Source of the DNA: Nymphaea colorata
Lineage: Eukaryota > Streptophyta > Magnoliopsida > Nymphaeales > Nymphaeaceae
Assembly: GCF_008831285.2 (NCBI RefSeq)
Contig: NC_045144.1
Location: 16,231,858-16,295,857 of the forward strand
Length of the DNA: 64,000 nt
Direction: 5' to 3'
A program made the translations under genes and the position numbers. Shown piece after piece: positions 35,778 to 48,551 of the stretch. The notes under the pieces were generated by a model. It worked only from the letters and a program-made list of their open reading frames with translations. It searched no databases and was not told where the DNA came from. The stretch's first letter is position 1. Each line of letters opens with the position of its first letter.

Positions 35778-38206
35778 CTATGCAAGGTTCTGCTGTAAGG
35801 AGCTATTGCTAGTGCTGTTGGTGGTGTTGCTTTGTTGATTGTTTTGCTGCGAACCGATGATCGAAGTGATCGCGGCTGCTATTGCTGCTGTGAAATTGGG
35901 ATCGGTCGTGATTGCGCTTACTGCATCTGCGAGAGATGGCGTCTGCTGCTGCTGCTGGCCTAGCTGCGCGGCCACCGCGGCTTCAAGGCCGCCGAAGACC
36001 TGGAGGCCGGAGAATTTCGATTGGTTTTGGATAGGCTGGCCGAACAACTGAGCTGACGGCGCCGCCGCGTACGGCTGCCCGACATTGCCGAATGGGAGAT
36101 TGAAAGGCGCTGAACCCGGCCTCTGGAATCCTAAAGGAGCGGTGGTCGACCCAGATTGCTGCGTCAAATCGAGAGTGACGGTGGGAAATGGGGCCGAAGC
36201 CGAGATGGTGGCCATGCTCGACGAGCAAGGCAACATGGTTCGAGCCAAGAAGTTGGAGTTCATGAGCCCGTCCGCGCTCTGCATCGATCCGGAGAGCAGC
36301 ATGCACGCCGCGGCCGATGTCGTCGACGCCATGGCCATGGCTGCCGGAGGAAGAGGGTGGTTGTGGTTCCCTTCGTAAGTAGTTATCAGGATCGATCTAT
36401 CTTCGGCACACCTTTGCACCTGTTTGCGCACCGGGCAACCGGCGGCCATGGTGCAACGGTAGTACGCCCGGGGACATGGATTGCCCTTCGCCATTTTCTG
36501 CCCATATTTCCTCCATTGGCATCCATCTGTAATCTGAATTGACCAACAGCAACCAAAATCGATCAATCGGCAGTTCATCATACATATGAAATCATCAATT
36601 TCCACATACTTTTAATCAAATTTCATATTCTCATATAAGAAGTTGATTATTGATCAATTGGTGGTAATTATCTAAAAATTAAGATCAGATTCTTACCATG
36701 GGAGCTTCAGATCTCGCTCGAACAGAAACTCTAGCCTTCCTCATTGTGGCCTCTGCAGCTTGCTCAATACTGCTCTTCTGGGTCTGGCTCAATTTGGGAG
36801 ATTTATTGCTTATCCAGCCTTGTGAAGCCCTGTCAGGGCTCTCCTCTCTCAGGTGATCTGGGCTATGTACTGAAACCATCTCCCTCGACACAACTTCCAT
36901 GTTGTTGATTGGCGACGCCGACTGTTCGTGGCTCCGTTCTTCTGACGAAGACTGCAAAGTCTCTTCTGTGTCCACCGCGCCTGAGCCCGGGCCCGGATCT
37001 AAGAATTGCCTAGGCGTGATTGATCTCCCGCCGGGGTCAGCCAGTTTCACGCCGATCTTATCTTCTTCCCCTCTCTGTGACATAGCAATTGCACCAAGAA
37101 TGAATTTCTGTTTTTCTTTTTATTATTAGCTCAATTGAAATCAATATCACTTTCATTATAATTAAGCTCTTCATTTGAATTGACGATCGTGTCAAAGATC
37201 ATGAAGTTCCACCCAAGGCTTCATTCCATCTGAATGCTTTCATGAGAAGGCATATATTTAACAGATCGATATAAAAGAAGAAAATGGTGACTATTGGTGA
37301 ATTTGGAGATTGATGGTGTGCTACAAACCTGCTCCTGGACTCCATTGGGCTTGAGATGATTCTGGTGCTGCATCAGTGTCGCGAACTGCATCTGCAGGTT
37401 CCTGTACTCGTTGCTCACTTGATGAAACATGCTCAACAACCGCCGGTTCTCTTCGTTCACTCGTTCAACTTCGGCTTTGAGGATCGAAACCTGCAACCTC
37501 CAAAATTAGTTCCTCCCACCGAATGAATCAAGCTTTTCGCCTGAACTTCATTAAATAAGTCTCAGTTTGAAGGTTTCTCGTATTAAAATACGCCCCCGAC
37601 CTCATTACTTGGATTTTTCTCTTCATGATCAACGGGTGCACCATCGTCGATGCTCGATTGATCGCTTCCAGTATTTGCAGTAAGAAGGCGCAGGCCCGTC
37701 TGGATGAAACAAAAAACCAAAACTAATTAATTAATCCGTCATTCCTTCTCAATTTCGTCATGCTTATATAAGCCAATACATTCAAACACAGTGAACTCGA
37801 TCTTCCCAAAAAATTCGGTCGAAAACCGAAATCGTTCGCGAAAAAAGACCCAGTTCAACTGCGCACTCCCCAAGAAACATTAATCCACCGAAAAGAACGA
37901 TGAATTCGAGGAGTCGCGACTCGCGACCAACCGCCGGCCAAAATTAAGATCGAACTGGAGAAAGAGAAGCAGATGAGGAGGGCCGCTCACGTTGACGCTG
38001 CGATCCAGCGGCTCGCCGGGGTGCTCCTTCTTGACCTTGAGATCGGAATCGTTGCGCTTGTCGGAGAAGAAGTCCATCTCGGCGACGGCGGGAGGGCTGG
38101 GCTCGCGCTTGCGCTTGGCGCCGTGGAAAGGGTGGAGGGCGGTGGGCTTGGCGAGGTAGAAGCCGGCCGACTCGGAGGCGATGCTGAGGCCACCACCTTT
38201 GTCCAT
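35778..38206 (-). CDS. WRKY transcription factor, group IIb (WRKY6/31/42 type)
   Basis: This encodes a nuclear DNA-binding factor for W-box (TTGAC) sites. Exons (minus) are 37991-38206, 37601-37699, 37329-37490, 36697-37074 and 35778-36533, all with phase-0 joins. The total is 1611 nt, 536 aa, in the family range. The start [11 protein letters not shown] matches the MDKGWGL-type opening of WRKY6 relatives. A KRKRE nuclear signal lies in exon 1. Exon 3 is a leucine-zipper-like coiled coil ([17 protein letters not shown]). The WRKY domain has WRKYGQK (292-298) and a C-X5-C-X23-H-X-H zinc site (C312, C318, H342, H344). A glutamine run and the family's [13 protein letters not shown] tail follow. 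The subgroup normally has an intron after VQR in the zinc finger; none is present here. The donor of exon 2 (GTCGGG) is weak, so that join is least sure. Confidence 0.93.
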
Positions 38207-38419
38207 CAACGAAGTGAAGAAGAAGAAGAATAAACAATGAAGAAGAAGGAGAAGAAGAAGAAGCCTTTCTTGTTGCAAGGATAGGCTGAATAAAAAGGGA
38301 GAGGAGATAAGAGAGGGAGAGGCAGAGGAGATTGGACGTAAGCTCCTGCGTCAGTAAGGGGAAGGTGACAGGTGGGGGAGAGGAGGAAGCCACGCGGCGC
38401 GAGGGGAGGAAGAAGGACA

Positions 38420-38616
38420 GAGTCAAACGGCTGTTCGACCCGTTCAATGGGCAACTCCGGCTCCGCCATTGGCTGATCTCCTTCCACACCCTCCCTGGTC
38501 CCCACCTCCTCCCACGTGGGCCCCACTTTTCTCCCTCTATCTCTCCCCCTCTTTCTCTCTCTACACGACCCCCTTTGACGGCAAGGCCGAACCCGCCCAC
38601 GCCCCGTTCCTTGACT
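38420..38616. promoter_or_regulatory. W-box cluster upstream of the WRKY gene
   Basis: Three W-box-like TTGAC motifs lie 215-410 bp upstream of the start codon: TTTGACTC on the minus strand at 38420-38427, TTTGACG at 38574-38580 and TTGACT at 38611-38616. WRKY genes are often self- or cross-regulated through such sites. The core is short and can occur by chance. Confidence 0.4.
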
Positions 38617-39180
38617 GCCCACTCTCCGTAATGTCGACTGTACCGTACCTATTTCGTATTATTCTTTTTTAAATACATCTCCTTCTCCATTAATAAAGAA
38701 AAATCTTTTTTTAATGGAGATTTACGCTTTTATTACCGGGTCGTTGTGCAGTCGAGTGGAGGGGGGCGATCCAAAATATCTCACCCGGTCAGATCCAAGT
38801 AACGGCTGCACCTGAACCAAGTCAAAGGTCCGCGGTCGTGAATTTCGGATCTTGCGGCCGGCTTGGTTAATCGGTTGTTGACTCGAACCCTTTGGCGAGG
38901 TTCGCGGGTCAAAGCCCGGCCGGGGCGCAGCAAGAGTCAAACCACCTTTGTTCGTTGGTCCGTGCTGCGGCCGGACGGACTGCAGTTTCGGCGTTAGTCC
39001 ATTGGAGACCATGGGTCGAGACCGGTTTGTTTGGTTTCAATGGGTCCAAGTTTGGCCCTTTCCCCACGGATTGGTCGCACCTTGACCTGTGGACTATAGC
39101 CAAGTTCAAGGAGCCCACCGAGGGCGGCCCTTATACATGTCCTACTGGGTTGCTTTCAAAGTGTTTGACCATGGAAAATA

Positions 39181-39385
39181 GTGGTAGCGCACTGGGTGGT
39201 AAGGCGGTGTACCTCATTAAGGGACTTGGGTTTAAATTTTGTGACCCTTATTGTCACGCCTCAGTAGATTGTAAACCATAATAAGTCCTGAAACAAGCTT
39301 TGTCAATCGCCACTGAGTGAGCCGACTATGGCCGCTTAGGGGCGATCGTATAAACCACTCATCTTCAAATAAAAAAGATAAAAAA
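39181..39385 (+). mobile_element. Possible tRNA-derived SINE
   Basis: The start resembles a tRNA gene: TAGCGCACTGGG as an internal A box, followed about 40 bp later by GGGTTTAAATTTTG, a decayed B box. The end is A-rich (AAATAAAAAAGATAAAAAAC). There is no ORF. Target duplications were not found, so the call is tentative. Confidence 0.4.
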
Positions 39386-42300
39386 CATTTTTTGACAATT
39401 AAAATGGAGTTTTATATAAAAAAAAACAACCATAACAAACTATGATAAATTTATATGTTACCAATTGACAACTCAATTATATGTTCACTAACACAAAACA
39501 ATAAGCTTTTTCATAATGAAGTTTGATGCAAGATTTAATAATCTCAATATGGTTAATGCAAGATTTTCTTTTGTGGTTTATAAATCATAACCTAAACTAA
39601 ACTCTTATTAAATAGCAATATCATATTAGTCAAAGGTATGATAATTGATAATATGTAAACAATCCATTCAGAATTAGACGCGTTGATGTCCGTCACCAAA
39701 GAATATAAGAAATTTAGTACAAGCTCGGTCCAAAATCAAATAAAAAATGTAGTCAAGGCCCCTATCTACGACTTAGCAAGTCAAATTAATGGAATCTAGA
39801 GACTCACTCGGGACCTTGATGCCAATTGTTTATTGGCTGAACCACTCGGCCGGCAAAGTGAGTCTCTTGTTTGACTAACAAAGCTTGACCTGAATTGGCT
39901 AAGAACGTGGCGAGCATGTTAAGTTGTTGGTCAGGAAGGTGAACGAACCTACTTGGGTCCATGCACGACGTGATATTTACTTTAATGTAGTGGTCCGGGT
40001 GGGCTCGGTGGGTCCAATTCGGGTTGAGTCGGTGCGGCGACCCGCTTTTGGGGTTAGACCGGAAAAGTGAGTTTCTTCTTGCTTTTTTTCAAATCTGATT
40101 TGAATCTAGACATTGATCTTCAATCTGGATCGCTAGATTCATATTTAGATTAGAATAAGCAGTGATTTAAAGCTGAATCTTTATCAAAATACGTTTCAAT
40201 TTGAAGTTTTTTGCCATTGTTCTATTGAATCCAACCTACCCACTTAGATTTATTTCATCCGAATGGAGTCTTGGTATTTCAATTTGGATTTTGAATCTAA
40301 GAAGATCCCTTTTCTATTTGAAAACATAGAATTAAGATGATGTCACTCATTGTTTAAGATACCTACAAATGTATATAAATGATTCATCACTTAGATTCTA
40401 CATAGTAAAGCACTATTAATATTAGAAATGTATGCGTCAGATCAAAGGACATAAGTTAGTATAACATAGAAAGATGCTTTAATATAAAATAAGAAGATTA
40501 GTTTGATAAAGCAATCATCAGATTCTATGGGAGAGACACCAATTTCCACTTCCCGGCCAGCCATGTATTATTATTAATTGAAACTTAGCTACAGTTTAGG
40601 TAAAAGCCTATGAAGATGTTCTTATATCTCAATTTCAGAAATCGCCGGCTCTGGACCATTTTATTCACAAAAAAATACTATATCATTTTATATACATATA
40701 TATATATACCTAGAACACAATATTCTGCTTAAGTTAACCGACAGTTAAATCATGAATGTTATTCTTATATTAAAAACTTAAACATAAATATAATCATACC
40801 ATGTTTCTTGAAATAGAAACATAGTGTGTTTAAAACATAGGTTTTAGAAACATACATATATATTATATTTTTACGTATTACTAGTTTTGATCACAACATC
40901 ATTGGTTATGTTATTCAACTTTTAGACCAAAAAAATAATTCTAAGTGAGTAGAAAGAGTATTTCATTCTCTCGTCTAAGAGCAGGCCCAATCTTTTCCTG
41001 TCTCTTTAAAGTACTATGCCTTCTTTCGGTGTCTCAGAATGACACTCTTATTATGCTTTAACTTACATATTAGTACCATCCTATCCTTTTGCAGAATAAA
41101 TAATCGATGCTGCGAGAGTTCTAAACAAAGATTGACTACCTACCAGTCTTTCTTCCCTGCTCGTTCTTTTGATCAAACGAATAGATGGTAATAAAAAGAT
41201 TGAAAGTGATCATCTATACTTAAATAATAAAACCTAGAATTAAGTATACAAAAAATATTGCTAATTGCTAGCTCATAAATTTAATATATCTCCACTGGCA
41301 TCAATAATATGAGATGAAAAACTTAGGAGGCGCCTCAGATACGATGAGCGAGAAGGGTACAAGACCCTGGTTTGTCTACGTAGTTGTGTACGGCTTCCCA
41401 CCAAATATATATATATTCCAAGGAGGCAGGAAAAGACGGACCCGTATCTCCCAACTCTTCAGTTTCTCGGCCGCCCATTGGGTAAATGGGTGGCACGATG
41501 GGGGTGGACCCCACCAAAAGCAGCTCCGTTTCCCCACGAAAAGAACTATTTACTAAAAGCATTTATTATCATTTTCTATTCGTCCCGGTCCCTCCCTCTA
41601 GCATGCGTCATCGACCATGTTCATCCCTTCTTCGAGTTAAATGCGTCGATAAAGAAATATTTTTTTTTTCTAATATGGCATAAAAAATTGTAAATATTTA
41701 AGCATATAAGCATTTTTTTTTTGAATAATATAATTCAGTTAACAACCATTGTTAAGCTTGATTATCATATTCATAAGCTGATAATTAATTAGAAAGTAAG
41801 TTCGCTTTCCTGAGAGCATCTTCTCTTAGCGATTTAAATAATGTCGCCGTTAATGCTAATGTAATATTTTTCAAAGATACGGAGATTAGTATCTTAAGCG
41901 AGTTCACATTAGTTGCATGTTTCTACCATTATTGGAAGATGAATGACTTAATTATTGAGTGAGCAGAAAGTTAAAAGAAGCTAGAATATTGAACCTGGTC
42001 ACTCTGCTGTATTGCATTTAAGTTTATGCTAATGATTGATTATGACGTATAATTTAACAACTAAATTATTGCAACTTGTTCTTTCCGGCGGCCATGGGGA
42101 AGTAAAGGGTAGCTTTTGATTTATTTGCAAATGGATCCTAACATTTGACAAATCACAAATGACCGCTTGAGTTAGTTGAACTCACACTTGATGATCAAAA
42201 GATGTAAGAAAATATATTTAAAGTTTAATTTCCCCTTGATTACATCATAATTTATAAAGAAAAGAGACTTCGCAAACCATATTTCAATTTGTGTATCGTT

Positions 42301-42530
42301 TTATCTCTCTCTCTCTCTTTCTTTCTCTCTCTTTTCAGGTCTTTAGCCTTAGAACTAAACTTGCAAAAATCATGCAAATCGGCCAAAAGAAAAACATAAA
42401 CTGAGAAAAATTAAACTCTTTAGTTAAAAGGTAATTTTTTATTTACAGTTAATGTGATCTTTCAAAATATACTTTATTTCATGCTTTCCGTTCATATCGG
42501 TTTTTGAAACAGTGGGCAGTTATTTAAAAG

Positions 42531-42562
<32 letters not shown>

Positions 42563-42928
42563 AAGTTGAGCATTATTGCAATGTTTTTTTTTTTTAAATA
42601 ATGTTGAAAATATGAATGTCTTAATGGTCTACCTTGCTTTAATGCGGCTGATGCAAGCGGATTCTTGATCTCTTTATCATTTTGTAAAATGATTCTGATC
42701 ATTGACTGCATTGCTTGATGACTTTCTTTTCTTAGTTCAAAAAGTGTAAGTGGGCGGAGCAAGTGGGACTTTTCAAACGTTTGAATGTAAATGCTCATTA
42801 TAATGCAGAAGATATCTACACAAATTATTAGTTTCTAAAATCAAATTAATAATTTTAATGGACTTGTTCATCGATTTGCTTCTCTTATATAGAACTTATA
42901 TTATTTTTCTAGAACAATAATTACATCT

Positions 42929-43387
42929 AGGGCATCGTTTGACAACAATAACATTTTGTTACATCTAAAGAGCAGATTCATGCAATACTATAGCAGAATG
43001 ATACAGTTACGAAAGAGTCCTGACATTAAAAACAACAGATGTTAGTGTTTCATGAATATGCCTTAAAATTGAAGTAGATTCATATAACACTGATTCATGT
43101 ATTCTGTAAACATGCTTTAATCTTTGGAACAGATTCATAAAATACTCATATAGTGTTCTTAATGCCTTAAAATTGAAGTATATTAATATAACACCAGTTC
43201 ATGTGTTCTATAAATATCCTTTAATATTTGGAACAGATTCATAAAACACTCATATAGTGTTTTTAATGCCTTAAGATTGAAGTAGATTCATATAACACAA
43301 GTTCATATGTTCTACGAATCTCCTCTAATCTTTGGGACAAATTCATAAAACACTCGCATACTGTTTTGAGTGCCAAACGACTTCTAA
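42929..43387. mobile_element. PIF/Harbinger- or hAT-like MITE with a triple 104-bp internal repeat
   Basis: The ends are imperfect inverted repeats (AGGGCATCGTTTGACA at the left, TGCCAAACGACTTCT at the right). Inside are three direct units of 104 bp starting at 43059, 43163 and 43267, each opening TGCCTTAARATTGAAGTA. It shares interior and end sequence with 45904-46071. There is no ORF; the superfamily is inferred from end sequence only. Confidence 0.5.
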
Positions 43388-44449
43388 ATTATCCATACCA
43401 CAACCACTTTTCTGTTTTCAACATCCAATAAGCAGAATTAAGGGAAAGGAAAGACACACTCTATGGATATAGTTCATCTATCCTTCAATTTTTGAGAATG
43501 AGCACAATTTCTTTATGGCTTCGAAAGTGAGAACCAATAATAAGCTTCATCTCCATTGAGTGATTTCGGACCTAGCCCGTGATCACCTAGACTCGCCATG
43601 GCTCAAGCTCAACTCGGCTCTTGCACAGACACGATCAGTCTACCGACATTACTGAATTCGAGCCGCGGCACATTATTTAAATGAAAAATGGAACCTTATC
43701 AATTGAAAATGAAAGGGCATCTCAGAGAGTCAAGAGGAAGAAGAAGATGACAGACTTATTTTGTTGGCATGCCGTTCCACTAAAGGCAAAGGGCGATGAC
43801 TACCACATTATCTCTTATCTTATCTTCCTTGGCCTCATTATGAGCGCTCGCTACATGGAAAATGATGTTTATCAACCATGATTCACGGTCACGGAAACGT
43901 CGGCATCGCAACCGTCGGATCGCCGCCGATCCGACGGTCCGCAACAATAGTTCTTCAAGCCATTGACCGGTGCAACCACTTTTGTGACCAGCCATTGACC
44001 AGAACCGTCCAGACATTAAATGGGCTTAGTTGGCTCGATAAAGTGTGTGGTCATCATCTTTGTCACTCAATTAAATGTCTCTAATTTTTCTGGTCATTGC
44101 ACGTGAAAGCTCCCGCCTGTTCATTTCAACGATTTTGGCTTCGACCATGTGGGCGTTAAGTAGCTTCCAAGAAGGAGGAGGTCATAGAATATCTTGTTGT
44201 TTGCTAGTCACCTTGGTCGCACCTCGCCCACCCTTTTCCGTTGGATGGTCTATGCGTTTCCACCACAAGAGCCTTTCTCTCTCTAGAAACAAAGAAATCA
44301 AGTGACTTGAATCCCTTGTTTGGTTGTTAGGTTTAGAAAGGTATATGCTTTTTTTCCACTGATAGAAAAAAGACGGGATGTCCCATGTAGCTTGACAAAT
44401 TTAGTCACACTTTTTTTTATTTTTGGGCGGGGGTTGGGGTGGGTCTGGG

Positions 44450-44618
44450 TAGTGGCATAGCCACATGGTGACTGGTGTTGATAGCTAGTCTCTTAAAAGT
44501 TCTTTATTTTTAAATGAGAATTTTAAATATTTATCAGTATATGTATATAAGTGCTCCACCAGATTTGAGTATTTTTAAAGAAGTGCCTCTCCAACCAATT
44601 TTTCTAGCTCCGGCACTG
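44450..44618. mobile_element. hAT-type MITE, copy 1 (169 bp)
   Basis: It has TAGTGGCATAGCCACATG at one end and AGCTCCGGCACTG at the other, as inverted repeats. It is flanked by GGTCTGGG and GGCCTGGA, an 8-bp duplication matching at six positions. It is the same family as 46925-47092. Confidence 0.65.
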
Positions 44619-45475
44619 GGCCTGGAGGCTTGGTTGGGTTGAGGTGAGGTGGGAGGAGACTAAGACAGATTGTCATGGGAGTCTGTTGTATTTTTTAAGA
44701 TTTTTTATCAAGGTTAAATTATTATTTTTTAAATGTAAACAAGTGAAAATTTATTTTTCAAAATCTAGCGGCATAGCCCTTGCCGACCCACTTAATTGTG
44801 CATGGGTTGACTTTTATTTTTTTTCTTTGAATGAACAAAACAGGGTGTTTCATCTTACCAAAGAGCCGAAACTCTCACCAGGAATCCCTAAGGTACAAAG
44901 TCTGCTTTCAGTGCCTTATAGTGCCGTTCCGGTCATGTATCAACTTGCACGTCGGCGGCCCCTCGTTTGGAGCACAATGAAGTTGAAGTTTTAGAAATTT
45001 AAAATAAAAACTGACCACCTACCAACTCCTGCCTTGACCATTGCCTTAATCCCATTAAGGACTATCTTTTCACTCTCATTTTTGTCTAAAAAAAATGAAT
45101 CACTTTGACAAATAAAATTGCTGCTCAACTTTTAAAAGTTATCAAATAAAAGACATTTAACTCTTGAAAGAAACTCTCAGGGAGGTGCCCATCAAATTTT
45201 AAAATAAGAAATAGCTATTAACTTTTAAAAGTTGAGCAATGACTTGTTATCTGATCTCTTTAACAAAAATACTATTTTAACATTTACAAGCATCTTACAA
45301 GCAAAAGTATGTGGAGACATATAATTGGAACTGTGGGCCCTTGCTCTCAATACACTAACTAATTAATAGCAAGTAATGTTAATGACGTAGAAAGTGGACT
45401 TAATAAAACATGGGGTCACATTATGAAAGTAGCTAACATACGACAATGGCTTCTCACCAAGTTTGTTTACGATAT

Positions 45476-45522
45476 CAGTGGCGGAGCCATTTGTTTAGAT
45501 ATCAGTGGCGGAGCCACATGTA
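45476..45522 (+). repeat. Two tandem fragments of the hAT MITE end
   Basis: The string GATATCAGTGGCGGAGCCA occurs twice, about 29 bp apart. Both resemble the CAGTGGCGTAGCCA end of the MITE family. The second is followed by ACATGTAGTCTGGTG, and the rest is decayed. Confidence 0.55.
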
Positions 45523-45903
45523 GTCTGGTGTAGGTAATTACGGGTACCAGCCCTATAAAATACCTTTATGTTTCCATCACTCCCTTCAAATATTTGATTA
45601 TTTTATATGTACTCGAGCCCCTCCAGTGCATAAATCGATATTCCCATCGTCAATGTCAATTAAGGGGCACCAAACAGTTCTATCTTAGAGGGGATCATGA
45701 GATATGAATTTGTGATTAATTTGTAAAAAATAGTTCAAAAATTACAAATGAAATCGAGATGAATCATTTTATTGTGAATCACATGATTAATAGGGAGAGA
45801 GTTTTAAAGATGGATAAGCAAGATCTCAACATTGATCTTGTGTTTAAATATATTTGTTTGTTTGCGGAAGATGTAACTCTTATGGATCTCCGTATCAAAC
45901 TTT

Positions 45904-46071
45904 AGGGATTGTTTGGTAAATGAAACACTTTGTGAGTGTTTCATGAATCTCGTTAAAAAATTGAGATAGATTCATGAATATCTAGTTTTAGTGTTCCATA
46001 AATATACTCTAATCTTTGAGATATATTCATGAAACACTCATAAGGTGTTCAAACTGCCAAACGAATCCTTG
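45904..46071. mobile_element. MITE related to 42929-43387, single unit
   Basis: It begins AGGGATTGTTTGGTA and ends TGCCAAACGAATCCTT, imperfect inverted repeats. The interior (GATTCATGAA, TTCATGAAACACTCAT) matches the tandem units of 42929-43387. This is about 168 bp with no ORF. Confidence 0.5.
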
Positions 46072-46746
46072 ATTCTCATGATAGGACAACTACAAATTTT
46101 CACTTTATTTTCTTTAAATGTGATCAATATGCTTATTATTATGCAGACCATTGAGAATCAACAAAACTAAAGCATAAATTTTTTTAGGCAATTGGATTAT
46201 TGCTCTTTGTCTCCATCAAACTCGTTACACACGAAGACATACTCAACGTTTTTTGTTCTTCAACAGGAATCTCTAGTATGAGAAGTTAATATCTTTTCTA
46301 ACTTGGAAAGGTTTTCAACCTGAACAAAGAGATTCCTTGAATTATACATATTGCTGTCGCCATCATCATCATCATCATCTCGTCTCGTCGTCGATCCCAA
46401 GGTCAGTCTTGGCAGCATCTTTCTCTGTCAATGGAAGTTCCCTTACATGGGTGTGAACATCATGGATTTCCTTTTCCCCCTTGCTTTTGGGAAACTGAGC
46501 TCTTCACTTGCTAAACTTGACTGGTAGCAGAAGAAAAGTGGAAATCTCAACTCCATATATTTTGTATTGCTTTTAAACCCAGGCTTGCCATGACCTACCA
46601 GTAACTTTTGAACGTTTTGAAGAGATGATACAGAAACTTTTGGCCAAGCGGCTCTGATTTTACACATGCTAAAATGATCAAAGGGCACTAGACAAATGAT
46701 TAAGGGGCACTGAGTATATAAATGAACAAATTGTTGGCAACCACAG

Positions 46747-46820
46747 ATGTAAAAATTAAAAACTTTTGTGGGACTGTGTGGGCAACTGCCCACACAGACA
46801 CACATGTGGCTTTGCCCTGG
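46747..46820 (-). mobile_element. Partial inverted copy of the hAT MITE
   Basis: The text GTGGGCAACTGCCCACA followed by CACATGTGGCTTTGCCCTGG is the reverse complement of the first 50 or so bases of the element at 46925. The outer end is decayed and the other half is not recognisable. Confidence 0.5.
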
Positions 46821-46924
46821 CTAAGCCCCATAACCCAAGCTCGCCATCTAGAACCATCCATCCTGGCCAGACTCAAGCTTGAACTCACAATAAGATGCAC
46901 TCTGCTGGGCTCGCCATGTGCATG

Positions 46925-47092
46925 CAGTGGCGTAGCCACATGTGGGCTCATGTGGGCAGTTGCCCACATCAACTCTTTAAAATTCCTTTATTTTTTATGT
47001 TAGCAAATTTAAAATTTACTTGTACTTTTATGTTAGCAAATTTAAAATCTAAATAGGTGCCCCTCCAGTTCAGTTTTCTGACTCCACCACTG
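46925..47092. mobile_element. hAT-type MITE, copy 2 (168 bp)
   Basis: The ends CAGTGGCGTAGCCA and TGACTCCACCACTG are inverted repeats. It is flanked by TGTGCATG (46917-46924) and GGTGCATG (47093-47100), an 8-bp target duplication with seven matches, the hallmark of hAT transposition. It has no ORF, so it depends on a transposase elsewhere. Confidence 0.75.
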
Positions 47093-47806
47093 GGTGCATG
47101 TTATATACTAGGTGCAAGTCATTCTTCTTTGACTGGAAGGTAAGCCTTGACCACTAAATTTTATGAGAACACCACCATAAAAAAGGTCAGTATGCTATTA
47201 AATGAAGGAAAACTTTGAGGAACATTTAATCTGAAAACAAGGAAAAGCAATGCTACTGGCGTCCAGCTCACTTTGTATAGGGCAGGGTCAATCTATTTAT
47301 ATAAGGCAGACTCCCCCACAGGTTGGAACCAGCTAGCGCAGGTCCGGACGGGCCACGTTCGGCCCGAACCAAGCCCATGTGCAGGCTGTAAATAGATATA
47401 GGGCCTGATATCATTGACCCTGCAGCAAGTAGTTGCAGAAAAATTATATGCAACCATTGTTTCAGAAAAAGCTTCTTCTGCCTTGTGATCTTTTTAGAAG
47501 CCAACAAAAGCTTGCATCGAATTTCAGACTTCTCATTGGAAGAAAGTCAAGAGTTCAGTATCTTTGCATTGGAATAGTCCGATAAGGGTCATGGCCAACA
47601 CAGTTCGCATATTTAAAAATGAAAAAATTTATAAAAAAGCAATATGATGAATATGATATTCGTCACTAGTACAAAAGCAGAAGGCATGTAGTTTATTTTT
47701 TATTTCACTGGGATCCGTAGTTAATATTTGAAAACTCGTAGAAGTTTCAGAAATTTTCAAACCGTTGAAACTTGGATCCTCACGGAATCTTGTTTGTAAA
47801 TTCAAC

Positions 47807-47807
<1 letters not shown>

Positions 47808-47849
<42 letters not shown>
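47808..47849. repeat. (TA)n microsatellite
   Basis: About 20 TA units in gene-free DNA. Confidence 0.95.
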
Positions 47850-47855
<6 letters not shown>

Positions 47856-48517
47856 AGATAGTTAAATAGATATCTAATATTTGTAGCTGAAAGCACCATA
47901 AACCGCCATTAAAAGCAACACAAATCATCTTTGCACCATACATCAATACTAATACCCCTGCAACTATAAAGTTTTAGTGAGAAGTTTTCAATTTTTAGCC
48001 ATTAGACAACATTCAATCAGGCTTTTCTCCGTCGTCTGAGTTTGGATGGAAAAATTCTGCGGCCTCTCATAACACACCACTGTGCAAACATAGACCAGGC
48101 CATGTAGACGAAGAGTCATTAAAACCAGTCGCTTGACCCCACGCCTGCCTCCCCAGATACACGCCTGGGCATTGAACCCGGTCAGCATTTCTACTTCATG
48201 CAGCATCCATGCTGGATTTCCATTCTTTGATGGAGACTGAACCGATGCGGCCGGACCCACCAACAGACCCAGACCCACATATTTAGACGTGGCCTGGTCC
48301 TTGTCCATGACTCGACAGTCACCTACTTCTTGCCATGTCTCGGCTCAATGTGACCCACTCTGCATTTGACTCTCTGCTTCCCTTCGTCCCTGCTTTCCGC
48401 AGCATGTGGGCTCAACCACCCTTTGCCTCTTCCCTTCTTGTTGGCACACACGTTGTTCCTGAGACAGATACTCTCAACCAAGCTGTAAAAACTTAGGGAC
48501 AGCTTGTCACCTATATG

Positions 48518-48551
<34 letters not shown>

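Noticed and set aside
37944-38631. Long ORFs on both strands around the WRKY first exon
   Set aside because: They are shadows of exon 1 and of a GC-rich, low-complexity leader.
39181-39260. A functional tRNA gene
   Set aside because: A- and B-box-like strings are present but no cloverleaf or intact acceptor stem could be drawn; a SINE-like origin fits better.
43059-43370. Regular 104-bp repeats as a CRISPR-like array
   Set aside because: Units are directly adjacent with no spacers and lie within a MITE in a plant genome.
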